Counted from the first letter of the stretch, positions 52,701 through 61,771 are shown. The stretch is 64,000 nt of DNA from Verrucomicrobiales bacterium (GCA_016793885.1 JAEUHE010000031.1:1-64000), one strand, 5' to 3'. Notes: generated by a model not told the origin, from the sequence alone. Made by a program: numbers and translations.

Positions 52701-53174
52701 TCAGATCAGCTTGCGGAAAGCCGTGGACGCCACCACCCGCACCGCCGCACGCGTCGCGTCATACCGCTCCGGATTCCAAATCTGAAATCGATCCCACATC
52801 CCACTCATGACCGCGTTGCCGTTTGCCTTCACCCCGATCCGCTCAGCCATCCAGTCCGGCAGCGCAATCCGCCCCACCGAGTCCAGGGACGCCATGGCTG
52901 CGTTGGCTGCCATGTCCGCCCGGATCGCCTCCGCTTCCGACCCGCCATAAGGGAGAGAGTTCAGCTTCGCGATAAAGTCGTCCGCAACCTCTGGAGGCAT
53001 CACCATCACACAGGAATCCGGTTGGTCATTGTGGGGCCAAAGAATCAAGGTGAACTCCGCCGACTTCTGATCCTTATCCCGCCACTCCGAAGGCACCTGC
53101 ACACGACGCTTCTCATCCACTTTATGACGAAAAGTGGAGACATACCGGTTCCGCCTGACTGCGCCTTCGGTCAT
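52701..53174 (-). CDS. mraZ: Transcriptional regulator MraZ
   Basis: A 157-aa MraZ, a ring-forming DNA-binding protein with two AbrB-like half domains that controls the dcw promoter itself. The two signature motifs are visible: YVSTFRHKVDEKRRVQVPSEW (first, 11-31) and ASLDSVGRIALPDWMAERIG (second). In the first, the usual Gly of KGR is Arg. The start is uncertain: ATG at 53174 was chosen because it puts the start nearer to the first motif; an ATG at 53201 adds nine residues but would overlap a candidate MraZ-binding box. It is the first gene of the cluster. Confidence 0.92.
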   Translation of the reverse strand: MTEGAVRRNRYVSTFRHKVDEKRRVQVPSEWRDKDQKSAEFTLILWPHNDQPDSCVMVMPPEVADDFIAKLNSLPYGGSEAEAIRADMAANAAMASLDSVGRIALPDWMAERIGVKANGNAVMSGMWDRFQIWNPERYDATRAAVRVVASTAFRKLI

Positions 53175-53195
53175 TCTTGCCGGGGACAACCTAAA

Positions 53196-53210
53196 CCCCA
53201 TTTCGCCCCA
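53196..53210 (-). promoter_or_regulatory. Two TGGGG boxes matching MraZ-binding spacing
   Basis: On the minus strand two TGGGG pentamers (53196-53200 and 53206-53210) stand exactly five bases apart, the spacing of the TGGGN repeats that MraZ binds upstream of its own gene in E. coli. A third box at the next expected step is absent; one TGGGT lies further off at 53236-53240. A fair -35 sequence, TTGACC (53246-53251), is upstream, so the boxes would lie in the leader of the transcript. Confidence 0.6.
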
Positions 53211-53280
53211 CAGCGATTAACTTTTACCACACCTTACCCATCTTTGGTCAACCTATTAATTGGCCAAAATTGTCACCAAG

Positions 53281-53289
53281 TTATTCACA
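53281..53289 (+). promoter_or_regulatory. DnaA-box match TTATTCACA
   Basis: A perfect fit to the consensus TTATNCACA lies in the intergenic space between mraZ and queA, upstream of the predicted mraZ promoter. A single such match could occur by chance in a window of this size. The rest of 53211-53598 holds no protein gene that I can support; it must carry the divergent promoters of mraZ and queA. Confidence 0.4.
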
Positions 53290-53598
53290 GCCCGGGGAAT
53301 ATTTTAATGAACGACGTAAAATCGGAATACTATTAACGTTATAGCTTCACCAATAAGGCTCAGATTTGCGGATGAACGCCTATGCTCACTGGTAGGATCA
53401 GGACAAAGCGTGACAAAGTTGCTCACCCCCACTCCGGCTCTGACCTCGGCGACGTTCCCCCACTCCGGCTGGGAAGTCGGGAGAAGAACCAATGCTCGAG
53501 AGCCTGAGGGAACCTGATCCCCCCACCCGGGGGGGTTCACCTGAAAATTCCAGCCCTTGGGCTTTTCAAAGAGGGCGCAGTCGAGGAAGCATACCCAC

Positions 53599-54675
53599 GT
53601 GCGGACGGCCGACTTTGACTATCCATTGCCTGAATCGCTCATCGCCCAAGCTCCGCTGGAGCGACGCGATGATTCTCGACTGTTGGTCCTGGATCGAAGC
53701 CGGCCCGAACTCGAGCACCGCCACTTTCGCGACCTGGTCGAACTCCTGCCGAGCCCTGCCCTCCTTGTTTTCAATGACTCGAGGGTCATCCGCGCTCGCT
53801 TGCGGGCACAAAACTCCCAGAGTAGCGGGCTTTTTGAAGTATTGTTGCTGGAGCAGAACCAAACCAACGACTGGTGGGCGATGGTGCGTCCGGGCAAACG
53901 GGCCAAAATCGGCGGGAGCTTGATCCTCCGCCATCCAGCTCGCGGGAACACCGGCATCGTGGCCCGCGTCACCGAGATCAACGACGAAGGACATCGCCGA
54001 CTCCTCTTCAGCGGAACTCGCGATCTGCTGGCCGAACTCGAGGAACTGGGCGAGCTTCCACTCCCCCCCTACATCGAACGGCCCGCTGGATCGCGCGACC
54101 CGCGGGATGATGCACGTTACCAAACGATCTATGCCGGCCAGCCTGGATCGATCGCTGCGCCCACGGCGGGCTTGCACTTCACCCAAGAATTATTGGCAGC
54201 ACTGGAAGCGCGGGGAGTGAAACTAGCTCGCACCACATTGCACGTCGGCGCTGGCACGTTCGCTCCCGTAAAGTCCGAGCGCATATCGGACCATCACATG
54301 CACAGCGAGTGCTACACACTCGACGCCATCAACGCGGAAAAAATCAATCAAGCCCGTCAGACAGGAACACCCATTATCGCGGTGGGAACCACAACGCTGC
54401 GAGTTCTGGAAAGCATCGCCAGACTCAATCCCCATGGCATCGCGGCCACCCAGGGAAAGACGGACATCTTCATCTATCCGCCGGCCGAGTTTCTGGTGGT
54501 CACCTCGCTCATCACCAACTTTCACCTACCGCAATCAACGCTCCTCATGCTGGTCAGCGCCTTCGCCGCCCCGGGTCGAACCGAAGGCCGGGAGAAAATC
54601 TTGAACGCCTACGGTGAAGCCATCGAAAAGCGCTACCGCTTTTTCAGCTACGGGGACGCCATGTGGATCCGATGA
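53599..54675 (+). CDS. queA: S-adenosylmethionine:tRNA ribosyltransferase-isomerase
   Basis: A 358-aa QueA, which transfers and rearranges the ribose part of SAM onto 7-aminomethyl-7-deazaguanine in tRNA, giving epoxyqueuosine. The start VRTADFDYPLPESLIAQAPL is family-typical; other marks are LVFNDSRVIRARL, PLPPYIERPAGSRDPRDDARYQT around the active site, GSIAAPTAGLHFT and LHVGAGTFAPVKSE, then LITNFHLPQSTLLMLVSAFA. The GTG at 53599, with AGGAAG upstream, was chosen over a TTG at 53557 because family proteins begin there. The stop overlaps the next start by four bases (ATGA). Confidence 0.96.
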   Translation: MRTADFDYPLPESLIAQAPLERRDDSRLLVLDRSRPELEHRHFRDLVELLPSPALLVFNDSRVIRARLRAQNSQSSGLFEVLLLEQNQTNDWWAMVRPGKRAKIGGSLILRHPARGNTGIVARVTEINDEGHRRLLFSGTRDLLAELEELGELPLPPYIERPAGSRDPRDDARYQTIYAGQPGSIAAPTAGLHFTQELLAALEARGVKLARTTLHVGAGTFAPVKSERISDHHMHSECYTLDAINAEKINQARQTGTPIIAVGTTTLRVLESIARLNPHGIAATQGKTDIFIYPPAEFLVVTSLITNFHLPQSTLLMLVSAFAAPGRTEGREKILNAYGEAIEKRYRFFSYGDAMWIR

Positions 54676-55460
54676 GGAAACGCCCGCTCAACTCAGGAAC
54701 AGCCCGGCCGTGGGTGTCCCTCAACATGGCGATGACCGCCGATGGAAAGATCGCCACCGAGAATCGCCAGGTCGCCTCATTCGGAAGCCGCGCCGACCAC
54801 GACCAACTCTACCAGCTCCGCGCGCGCGCCGATGCGGTGATGACCGGCGCGGGCACGATCCGCCAGCAGAACGCGGATCTGAACAGCGGTGGGCCACGCT
54901 ATCAGCGATTGCGGCGTCAGAACCACCTTCAACCCGAGAACCTACGCGTCGTGGTGAGCGGCTCCGCGCAACTCGATCTCGGGTCGAGGCTATTTCACGA
55001 ATCCGGTGGCCCCATCATTCTGCTCACCACCACCCAAACACCCGCACGCCGTTTGAATCTGCTGAGAAAGGCGAACGTGCAGGTGGGACAGTTTGGCGAC
55101 CGAGAAGTGGATCTCAACGCAGCGTTGATCTGGCTGCGCGAACACTGGCAAGTGCACCGCCTGCACTGCGAAGGTGGCGGTGAACTGAACGACGCCATGT
55201 TCCGAGCCGACTTGGTGGATGAGCTCTACCTCACGGTCTGCCCGCTGATTTTTGGCGGCAAGCTGGCTCCCACCATCGCGGACGGCAAAGGTTTCGAGCG
55301 ACTGGCGGAAGCGACGCAACTGGAGTTTGTCTCCGTTCGACAGGAAGGCTTGGAACTGTTTCTGAAACTCCGCAGATCCGCCAAGACTTGGAAGGAAGAC
55401 CCTCATCACCCTGAGAGGGAGTGCGAACTCGTGCTCAAGAATGTCACGATACCTTCTTAA
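54672..55460 (+). CDS. RibD C-terminal-type reductase
   Basis: A 262-aa protein of the RibD reductase/dihydrofolate reductase-like fold. In riboflavin synthesis the family uses NADPH to reduce the ribosyl side chain of the pyrimidine intermediate. Marks are RPWVSLNMAMTADGKIAT (14-31), ADAVMTGAGTIRQQNADL and LHCEGGGELNDAMFRADLVDEL, VCPLIFGGK. There is no N-terminal deaminase domain, so it is not a complete RibD. It starts at the ATG that overlaps queA's stop. The last 25 residues (about 238-262), after LFLKLRRSAK, look unrelated to the family; the reading frame runs into the dispersed ATCCGTG repeat, which provides the TAA stop. Confidence 0.85.
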   Translation: MRKRPLNSGTARPWVSLNMAMTADGKIATENRQVASFGSRADHDQLYQLRARADAVMTGAGTIRQQNADLNSGGPRYQRLRRQNHLQPENLRVVVSGSAQLDLGSRLFHESGGPIILLTTTQTPARRLNLLRKANVQVGQFGDREVDLNAALIWLREHWQVHRLHCEGGGELNDAMFRADLVDELYLTVCPLIFGGKLAPTIADGKGFERLAEATQLEFVSVRQEGLELFLKLRRSAKTWKEDPHHPERECELVLKNVTIPS

Positions 55461-55510
55461 TCCGTGTCATCCGTGAAATCCGTGGTTCATCCATTCCCGG
55501 ATTTAGGTTT
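55437..55510 (+). repeat. Dispersed ATCCGTG-type repeat, copy 4
   Basis: The full core (three ATCCGTG units spaced by TC and AA) lies at about 55461-55488, with lead-in GTCACGATACCTTCTTA and a tail ending TTTAGG. The stop codon of the reductase gene lies in its lead-in. A weaker echo, ATCCGTGTGGTCCGCGTCGTCCGTGGG in outline, follows at about 55587-55613. The rest of the 258-base gap to the next gene contains the GCACGCAGTGCC repeat. Confidence 0.75.
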
Positions 55511-55672
55511 AGCTTGGTTTGCGGGCAACCCATTCCCGGTTCCAGGGTAAAGTCGCTCGGCCCGACCCGGGCAAGTTCCTCTTCAGATCCGTGTGGTCCG
55601 CGTCGTCCGTGGGCAATAGGTCCCCGCTCCGATTTCCGATGGCCCGTTATCGAACGTTTACGTAGCCTCCCC

Positions 55673-55722
55673 GCACGCAGTGCCTTCTCGCAGCAAACAC
55701 CGCCGGCGCTGTTTGCTGCTAG
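55673..55722. repeat. Dispersed palindromic repeat GCACGCAGTGCC, copy 2
   Basis: It matches the element at 5035-5091 over its 12-base head, the CCGCCGGCG centre and the GTTTGCTGCTAG end, and forms a hairpin of GCAGCAAACA with TGTTTGCTGC. The first bases of its end (CTA at 55719-55721, read on the minus strand) are the stop codon of the neighbouring exported protein gene. Confidence 0.75.
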
Positions 55723-57050
55723 CGCACCAACTCGAGGCTCACCAGATCAGACACCGGCAGCACGCAGGTTCCAATCAATGGTTCCTGAATACTCAATCCG
55801 TAGTCGACCATGGTCACCGACAGAGCTTTCCAAGTGGAGCCGTCGACCGTGTGAACCTCATAGGCAAAAGCCGGCTTTTCCGTAGGGCGCATCACCACCG
55901 CCAAGACCAAATTCACGACATCCAGCCGCCGCTGTCCGAACAGCACCGAATCCAGCACCATCGTCCCCTCAGAGATAGACCGGACCTCGCCCTCTATGAA
56001 ATCTCCCGTCGTGAGCAACACTCCGGGCTGCCCCGAGCGAAGCCGAGTCTCGAGTCGGCCAGGGATCGAGTGGAATAGAATCCGGGCAACCTGATCACGA
56101 CGCACTAACGGCCTGGCCTGAATCCCCGAGAACCTCAGGCCGCCGCTGTCGATCTCCATCCAGGAGGACTCGATCACCGAACCGCTCACCAACTCGGTGC
56201 GCACTGGAACTTGATTCACCATGCGACGTTCATGGCGCACACTTTCAAAGGAGGCCGAATGACCGCGAAACTCCGAAACACCAGCCGCCGTCAGCCCCAT
56301 CAACATGTCCGAGGGAAGGGCCACATTGGTCTGCCCCACTATCAACCACCGGACGCCGTCGCGCGAGCGGAAGGCCGAAAACTCGTCGCCTTCACGCTTG
56401 AGCTTATACCATCGGACCCCGGGTAAAACCGGCGCGGAAAACGATTCCATCGGTCCTCCCGCAGCCGTACGCCATTCACAGATATCGTGAGTCCCGCCCA
56501 TGGTGCCCCAAAAAATCCCAGGCGACGACTCGTTCAAGGTGGATCGAAACATCATTCCCGCCCGCGCCTGTTCATGAATGGGAGTCGACCGTGCGATGCG
56601 GGTGACAAACTCCCGATCTCCGCGAATCCGCTCAAACACAAAACGGGCTGCGTCCACCCCCTGCCCCAGCGAGCTGAACTTGCTCTCAAACCGGTAGGTG
56701 CCGCCGGAGTAATAGACATTCACCGGCCCCGCCGGACTTCCGATGTCTCCCATTTCCCACGGAAACGGCAACCCCGTCGCCGTGACCTCCTGTCCAATGA
56801 GGCTGGCCGGCGGAAGCAGGGGCGGGGAATCCGAGGAATCCAGCCACAGGGCACGGATATCGGCCACATTCACTCGGCTCCACGTATCGGTTCGGGAGTT
56901 CACCACCACCAATCCCCCGCCCTCCCACCGAATCTTCCCGTATAGATCACGGCCTTGCAGCGTCGTGACACGCCCCTCAAGTCCCCGCGCTCCAGGAACA
57001 GCCCAGAGCAGGATGATCAAGGCGAAGCGACAGGTGCCAAAAAGCTGCAT
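55719..57050 (-). CDS. Exported protein with a DUF1349-like lectin domain
   Basis: A 443-aa exported protein of unknown function. A Sec leader (FALIILLWAVPGARG) is followed by a short N-terminal domain (VTTLQGRDLYGKIRWEGGG, repeated in looser form near 345-420 as VLLTTGDFIEGEVRSISEG). The middle (about 95-285) looks like a concanavalin-type DUF1349 domain, with FVTRIARSTPIHEQARAGMM and the WYKLKREGDEFSAFRSRDGV block, a fold used for sugar binding in other proteins. The ATG at 57050 is preferred because it starts the leader. Its last codons lie inside a dispersed repeat, so its true C-terminus may have changed. Confidence 0.65.
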   Translation of the reverse strand: MQLFGTCRFALIILLWAVPGARGLEGRVTTLQGRDLYGKIRWEGGGLVVVNSRTDTWSRVNVADIRALWLDSSDSPPLLPPASLIGQEVTATGLPFPWEMGDIGSPAGPVNVYYSGGTYRFESKFSSLGQGVDAARFVFERIRGDREFVTRIARSTPIHEQARAGMMFRSTLNESSPGIFWGTMGGTHDICEWRTAAGGPMESFSAPVLPGVRWYKLKREGDEFSAFRSRDGVRWLIVGQTNVALPSDMLMGLTAAGVSEFRGHSASFESVRHERRMVNQVPVRTELVSGSVIESSWMEIDSGGLRFSGIQARPLVRRDQVARILFHSIPGRLETRLRSGQPGVLLTTGDFIEGEVRSISEGTMVLDSVLFGQRRLDVVNLVLAVVMRPTEKPAFAYEVHTVDGSTWKALSVTMVDYGLSIQEPLIGTCVLPVSDLVSLELVR

Positions 57051-57217
57051 GCCGGGAATCTCACCCCAAAAACCTTCGCGATCAAGCTCGCACGCATGCA
57101 AGAGTGCACCAAACCGGCGTAGGACACATCCCGCCTCCCAAGTCAGGGGTATCGGGAGGCAGATTTGGCATCGCTTTTCGGGGAGACCTGGGCTAGGATT
57201 TTCAGCGTTGTATCCGC

Positions 57218-59887
57218 ATGAATGCTTTCATACCGCCATCGAGTTTGCACCTCCCTGCGAGTTTCCCCAGCTGTCCGCCGTGCCGCCCGAGTTTCGGAAA
57301 TGCCGTTTGGTTTCGGGCGTTGGCTGTTGGGTTGCTCCTCGTGCCGGGGGCGCCCCTCGCTCCCGCCGCGGTGTTGGACATCGATGCCAACGGGTTGGAA
57401 GACATCTGGGAGCTGAGCTACCAACCCGCCAAACTGGTTCGCGATCAGGACCCGGATAGCGATGGATTCACTAACGAACAGGAGTCCATCGCGGGCACGG
57501 ATGCGTTGGACCGGACGTCTCATCCCCAGCTGGAAATGACACGGCACCCCAATGGCGAGGTTCAGCTCTCCTTCTCGCGGGTAGCCGGCAAGCGCTATGA
57601 GCTCCTGGCCTCTCCTCATCCAGGCATGGACGGCGGGCAGACCTATTTAACCGACCTGGCCGACTCCAACGCCCCCTATGTCCGTGCACTCGAAGCCACC
57701 GGTGAATCGCGGTTCTTCCAACTCCGCATCACGGACGCTGACTCCGATGCCGACGGGTTGACGGACTCAGCCGAACGAAACCTGGGACTCAACCCGCTCA
57801 CGGATCATAGCGACCGCCAGGATGAGTCAGACCTTCAGCGGGTAAACCGCCAGCTCAACCTCCCCAGCACCCTCACTCTGGGTGTGCTCGACCCCTGGAT
57901 GAGCGAGCGCTGGCCGGATCCCGGAGTGGTGGCCGTCCGACGCAGCGGTGGCATCGGCGGACTGACCGTGAACTTCGAACTCACCGGTACCGCGGTGGAC
58001 GGAGTGGACTACCGGACGGTGGCAACCCGCAACCTACGGTTCGCACCGGGCGTGCGGGAGCAGTGGATTGAACTCCATCCGCTTCCGGACACCGATGACA
58101 ACGAAGGTCCCGAAACCATCGTGGTCACCCTCCTTCCCGGCGCGGGATACACTCTCGGCACGACCCCGTCGGTCACTCTGACAGTGCGCAATGAGACGGA
58201 GAGCAGCAAACCCTCCGAGAAAGCGGCCGCCCGCTTCCTCTTGCAAGCGGCCTTCGGTCCGGATCAGGATTCAGCCGAGGATGCCGACGAGGTGCCGGAG
58301 AATGTGGAGCAGGTTATGGAGCTCGGCTTCGCCGGATGGCTCGAGGATCAGTTCACTCGGCCGCTGGGGTTGATCGAGCCCTGGGTGACCTGGGCCACCT
58401 TCAACGGCCAACGTCTGGCACTCTACGGAAACTGGAAGGAGAACTCTTGGTGGAACCGGGCCATGGGGGTGCCCAAACTACGTCCGGACTCACCGACGGA
58501 AGAGCTGCCCGATCCCTTGCGCCAACGGGTCGCTTTCGCCCTCAGCCAGATCCTGGTCATATCCGACCGACCGGAGCAGCTGGGCCCCGAGCAGCGCGGG
58601 ATGGCCAATTACTACGACCTGATGGTCAAGCACGCCTTCGGGAACTACCGCGATCTGCTTTACGACGTCGCACTGCACCCGGCCATGGGCATCTATCTGA
58701 GTCATGTGGGCAATCGCAAAGCCGATTCCACCAAGCAAACGTTCCCGGACGAAAACTTCGCCCGCGAGATCATGCAGCTGTTCAGCATCGGACTCTGGGA
58801 GTTGAACCCCGACGGATCGCGTCAAGTGGGTCCGGAGGGCCGCCCCATTCCGACCTATGACAACCGCGACATCACCGAATTGGCCCGCGTGTTCACCGGA
58901 CTGAGCTTCGGCAACAATGAGGGATTCCTGCTCTACCCGAGGGATCTCACCGTTCCCATGCAAATGTGGGATGCCTTTCATGACTGCGACCCGAAAGTCT
59001 TGCTGCGCCGACTAGAACTGCCGCTGCGCAGCCCGAGTCCCGGCAAGCAGGGCACGGCCGGTTTGGCGGATGTGAATGCGGCGATCGATCTGCTTTTCCA
59101 GCACCCCAACACGGGCCCGTTCATCGGCCGCCAGCTCATCCAACGCCTGATCACCTCCAACCCCAGCACGGGCTATGTGGCCCGGGTGTCCGCCGCCTTC
59201 GCAGACAACGGGCAGGGAGTGAGAGGCGATCTGCGTGCGGTGATCCGGGCCATCCTGCTGGATTCCGAGGCGCGCACCAGCGAACCGTGGAGCCGTCCGG
59301 AATGGGGCAAACTGCGCGAGCCATTCCTGCGCTGCGTGAACCTGGCCCGCGCCTTCAACGCCAGCTCGCCCTCGGGCTGGTACCCGCTCGATCAATTCCA
59401 GCTGGATCACCTCCAGGATCCCCTGAATGCGCCCAGCGTTTTCAACTTTTACTTGCCCAACCACAGCCCAGCAGGTCCTCTGACTCAACAGGGCTTCGTG
59501 GCACCGGAGTTTCAACTCATCAACGCCAGCTCCACCATCAGCGGCCCGAACTACTTCTTCAATGCGATCCTCGGCGACCTGCATCGCTGGGGATCAGGCA
59601 ACACCAACTACTCGGTGCGGCTGAACCTGCTCCCCGAACTCGCCATGATCGTCCCGGCTCACATGATCGGTCAACACGTCCCCCCCATCAAACCGATGGA
59701 CCCCGATCCCCTGCTCCGCCGGTTGGATCTCGCGTTGACCGCCGGACGATTGACCCCGCCGCAGTTCCAGATCATCCGCGAAGCCATGGAGCGAATCCCC
59801 ACCTCCACCTGGCAATGGCACAAAGAGCGCCTGCGACTCGCCATCTATTTGGTGGTCACCTCGTCCGACTTCAACGTGTTGCAATGA
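57218..59887 (+). CDS. DUF1800 family exported protein
   Basis: An 889-aa exported protein. After the leader (FRALAVGLLLVPGAPLAPAA) come Asp-rich calcium-type repeats (DIDANGLEDIWELS, DPDSDGFTNEQESIAGTD, DADSDADGLTDSAERN), a Calx-beta-like domain (about 215-325), and from about 335 on a DUF1800 domain with RFLLQAAFGPDQDSAE, NYYDLMVKHAFGNYRDLLYD, TFPDENFAREIMQLFSIGL and PSVFNFYLPNHSP. DUF1800 has an unknown role and is usually found next to DUF1501, as here. The stop overlaps the next start by four bases (ATGA). The protein also holds the shared RFFQL-type motif near its first third. Confidence 0.85.
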   Translation: MNAFIPPSSLHLPASFPSCPPCRPSFGNAVWFRALAVGLLLVPGAPLAPAAVLDIDANGLEDIWELSYQPAKLVRDQDPDSDGFTNEQESIAGTDALDRTSHPQLEMTRHPNGEVQLSFSRVAGKRYELLASPHPGMDGGQTYLTDLADSNAPYVRALEATGESRFFQLRITDADSDADGLTDSAERNLGLNPLTDHSDRQDESDLQRVNRQLNLPSTLTLGVLDPWMSERWPDPGVVAVRRSGGIGGLTVNFELTGTAVDGVDYRTVATRNLRFAPGVREQWIELHPLPDTDDNEGPETIVVTLLPGAGYTLGTTPSVTLTVRNETESSKPSEKAAARFLLQAAFGPDQDSAEDADEVPENVEQVMELGFAGWLEDQFTRPLGLIEPWVTWATFNGQRLALYGNWKENSWWNRAMGVPKLRPDSPTEELPDPLRQRVAFALSQILVISDRPEQLGPEQRGMANYYDLMVKHAFGNYRDLLYDVALHPAMGIYLSHVGNRKADSTKQTFPDENFAREIMQLFSIGLWELNPDGSRQVGPEGRPIPTYDNRDITELARVFTGLSFGNNEGFLLYPRDLTVPMQMWDAFHDCDPKVLLRRLELPLRSPSPGKQGTAGLADVNAAIDLLFQHPNTGPFIGRQLIQRLITSNPSTGYVARVSAAFADNGQGVRGDLRAVIRAILLDSEARTSEPWSRPEWGKLREPFLRCVNLARAFNASSPSGWYPLDQFQLDHLQDPLNAPSVFNFYLPNHSPAGPLTQQGFVAPEFQLINASSTISGPNYFFNAILGDLHRWGSGNTNYSVRLNLLPELAMIVPAHMIGQHVPPIKPMDPDPLLRRLDLALTAGRLTPPQFQIIREAMERIPTSTWQWHKERLRLAIYLVVTSSDFNVLQ

Positions 59888-61371
59888 ACCAACGTCCCCC
59901 TCCCATGAATCCCTGTATCGTGAATGGTCGAGACCGGTCGTCGTCGGCCTCGATTTCCCGGCGTCGTTTCCTCGGCGGATTGGGCGCGTCCACCTGCGGT
60001 GCGATGAGCAGTCTCCCGGCGCTGAACACCCTGCTCAACCTCCAACTGAGCGAGGGGGTGGCGGCGGCCAGCGCGCCGACCAACGGGGAATACCGAGCCT
60101 TGGTCTGCGTCTTCCTCGGCGGCGGCAATGATTCGTTCAACATGCTGGTCCCCCGCGAGCAGGCGGCCTATGCCGAATACCGGGCGGCCCGCGGCATCCT
60201 GGCGCTGCCCCCCGAGCAGCTGCTGCCCATCCAGCCGATCGGCCTCCCCGCCTACGGAGTTCATGTCGGAATGCCCGAAATCGCGTCGCTGTTCGAAGCT
60301 GGCCAAGCGGCTTTCGTCGCGAACGTAGGCACCCTAATCGAGCGCGTGGCCAACCGCACGGAGGTGGAGAAGAACCTCCGCCGCCTGCCCCTGGGATTAT
60401 ATTCCCACTCCGACCAGCTCGAACAGTGGCAAACCAGCATTCCCCAGTCGCGATCGGGGATCGGTTGGGGAGGACGCATGGCCGATCTGCTGGCCGAGCT
60501 CAATGCCAACCGGGTCGTCCCCATGCAAATCTCGCTGGACGGAAACAACGTGTGGCAGACGGGCCAATCGGAGGAGGTGTATGCGATCACCCCCGAGGGG
60601 TCGGTGGGTATGACCGGGTATCGCCCGCGCTGGGAGCCGAATCAGGCGGTGGTAAATGCGCTGAGCACAGCGGTGGACAGCCAGTTGGCCCTGCAGCAAA
60701 GCAATTTGTTGGCGCAAACTTTCAATGTCGGGAAACGGCGGGCCCTGGAGGCCAATGACGTCTTCTCCAACGCCACCGCCAAACCGCTTCCGGCCGGCGT
60801 GGAATTCCCCAGCACTTACCTGGGCTACCGACTCGAGATGATTGCCCGCGCCATCCAGGGACGTTCGATCATTGGAGCCCAGCGCCAAACCTTCTTCGTG
60901 TTCTGGGATGGGTGGGACCACCACGGTGAGGTGCTCGAAACGCAGGGGGCGATGCTGCCGCAGGTCAGCGCCGCCATTGGGGCGTTTCAGAAAGCCATGA
61001 ACACATTGGGAACCGAACAGAACGTGACGCTGTTCACCGCTTCAGATTTCGGTCGCACGCTCACCAGCAACGCCAAAGGTTCGGACCACGCCTGGGGCGG
61101 GAACCAACTGGTGGTGGGCGGAGCCGTGCGCGGACGCCGGCTCTTCGGCCAGTTTCCCTCGCTGGCCCTCAATCCGGAGCGCGGGGCGGAAAAGAATCCG
61201 TTGGACACCGGGCGGGGCCGCTTGATCCCCACGACCAGCTGCGATGAGTTTTTCGCCGAGCTGGCGCTCTGGCTGGGAGTAAGCCCAACCAACCTGACCA
61301 GCGTGTTCCCCAACATCGGGAACTTCTACCTGCCGGGCAGCTCAACGCCCCCCGTGGGCTTCGTGATGTAA
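59884..61371 (+). CDS. DUF1501 family protein, partner of DUF1800
   Basis: A 495-aa exported DUF1501 protein with an alkaline phosphatase-like fold. The Tat-type leader is SRRRFLGGLGASTCGAMSSL. Family marks are RALVCVFLGGGNDSFNMLVP, NVGTLIERVANRT, LYSHSDQLEQWQTSIPQS, GWGGRMADLL, FWDGWDHHGEVL and LFTASDFGRTLTSNAKGSDHAWGG. It starts at the ATG overlapping the DUF1800 stop codon; another ATG seven codons later is possible. The tight coupling and the conserved pairing in other bacteria suggest the two act together; the function is not established. Confidence 0.88.
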   Translation: MNQRPPPMNPCIVNGRDRSSSASISRRRFLGGLGASTCGAMSSLPALNTLLNLQLSEGVAAASAPTNGEYRALVCVFLGGGNDSFNMLVPREQAAYAEYRAARGILALPPEQLLPIQPIGLPAYGVHVGMPEIASLFEAGQAAFVANVGTLIERVANRTEVEKNLRRLPLGLYSHSDQLEQWQTSIPQSRSGIGWGGRMADLLAELNANRVVPMQISLDGNNVWQTGQSEEVYAITPEGSVGMTGYRPRWEPNQAVVNALSTAVDSQLALQQSNLLAQTFNVGKRRALEANDVFSNATAKPLPAGVEFPSTYLGYRLEMIARAIQGRSIIGAQRQTFFVFWDGWDHHGEVLETQGAMLPQVSAAIGAFQKAMNTLGTEQNVTLFTASDFGRTLTSNAKGSDHAWGGNQLVVGGAVRGRRLFGQFPSLALNPERGAEKNPLDTGRGRLIPTTSCDEFFAELALWLGVSPTNLTSVFPNIGNFYLPGSSTPPVGFVM

Positions 61372-61414
61372 GGGACCGAGCAAAAATAACCCGAATTTAT
61401 TTTTGCACGGTCCC
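61372..61414 (+). terminator. Hairpin immediately after the DUF1501 stop codon
   Basis: GGGACCGAGCAAAAATAA pairs with TTATTTTTGCACGGTCCC with one mismatch around a 7-base loop. It begins on the first base after the stop codon. No T run follows the stem, but the stem itself has internal A/T runs. It may end the DUF1800-DUF1501 transcript or be a REP-type repeat. Confidence 0.6.
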
Positions 61415-61534
61415 TAAGGTCCTCTCCGCATGCACATTGCCCGGATGCATGGTCGCACTCTCTAACGCGGCCGGATCTCGCTTAGCGACTTCTATGGACC
61501 GCGGTGGCACCGACACCGCTTTTCCTTCGCGTGA

Positions 61535-61753
61535 CAATCGTGCACTCCGCTTCCCTCTAGCGTTGCAAATCTGCATCGATCAGTTCAACTCCTCGGGGAA
61601 GGCAGCGGCAAACGGTCGGCCGTGCCGGCCGGCAAGCTGCGCCATGCTCTTGAGGAAGCCTCCCGTCGCCCCCGTCGCCAACAGGACAAGCTGGTCGATT
61701 TCATCAAACTCTTCATCGCCCAAAACTCCAACGGCCAGGGCAAAGTCGCTTAA
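61535..61753 (+). pseudogene. Gene remnant, C-terminal end of a small regulator-like protein
   Basis: An in-frame stretch without a credible start codon ends PAGKLRHALEEASRRPRRQQ, then DKLVDFIKLFIAQNSNGQGKVA and stop. The amphipathic pattern with RRQQDKLVDFI resembles the tails of small helix-turn-helix proteins found in Verrucomicrobia. The expected N-terminal part is missing, and a stop codon (TGA at 61532-61534) closes the frame upstream. I take it to be the leftover of a decayed gene. The rest of 61415-61771 shows nothing else. Confidence 0.35.
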
Positions 61754-61771
61754 AAGGGAGATTGGGCTCGG

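Noticed and set aside
53281-53289. Replication origin near the DnaA-box match
   Set aside because: Only one box, no A/T-rich unwinding region and no dnaA, dnaN or gidA nearby; kept only as a possible regulatory site.
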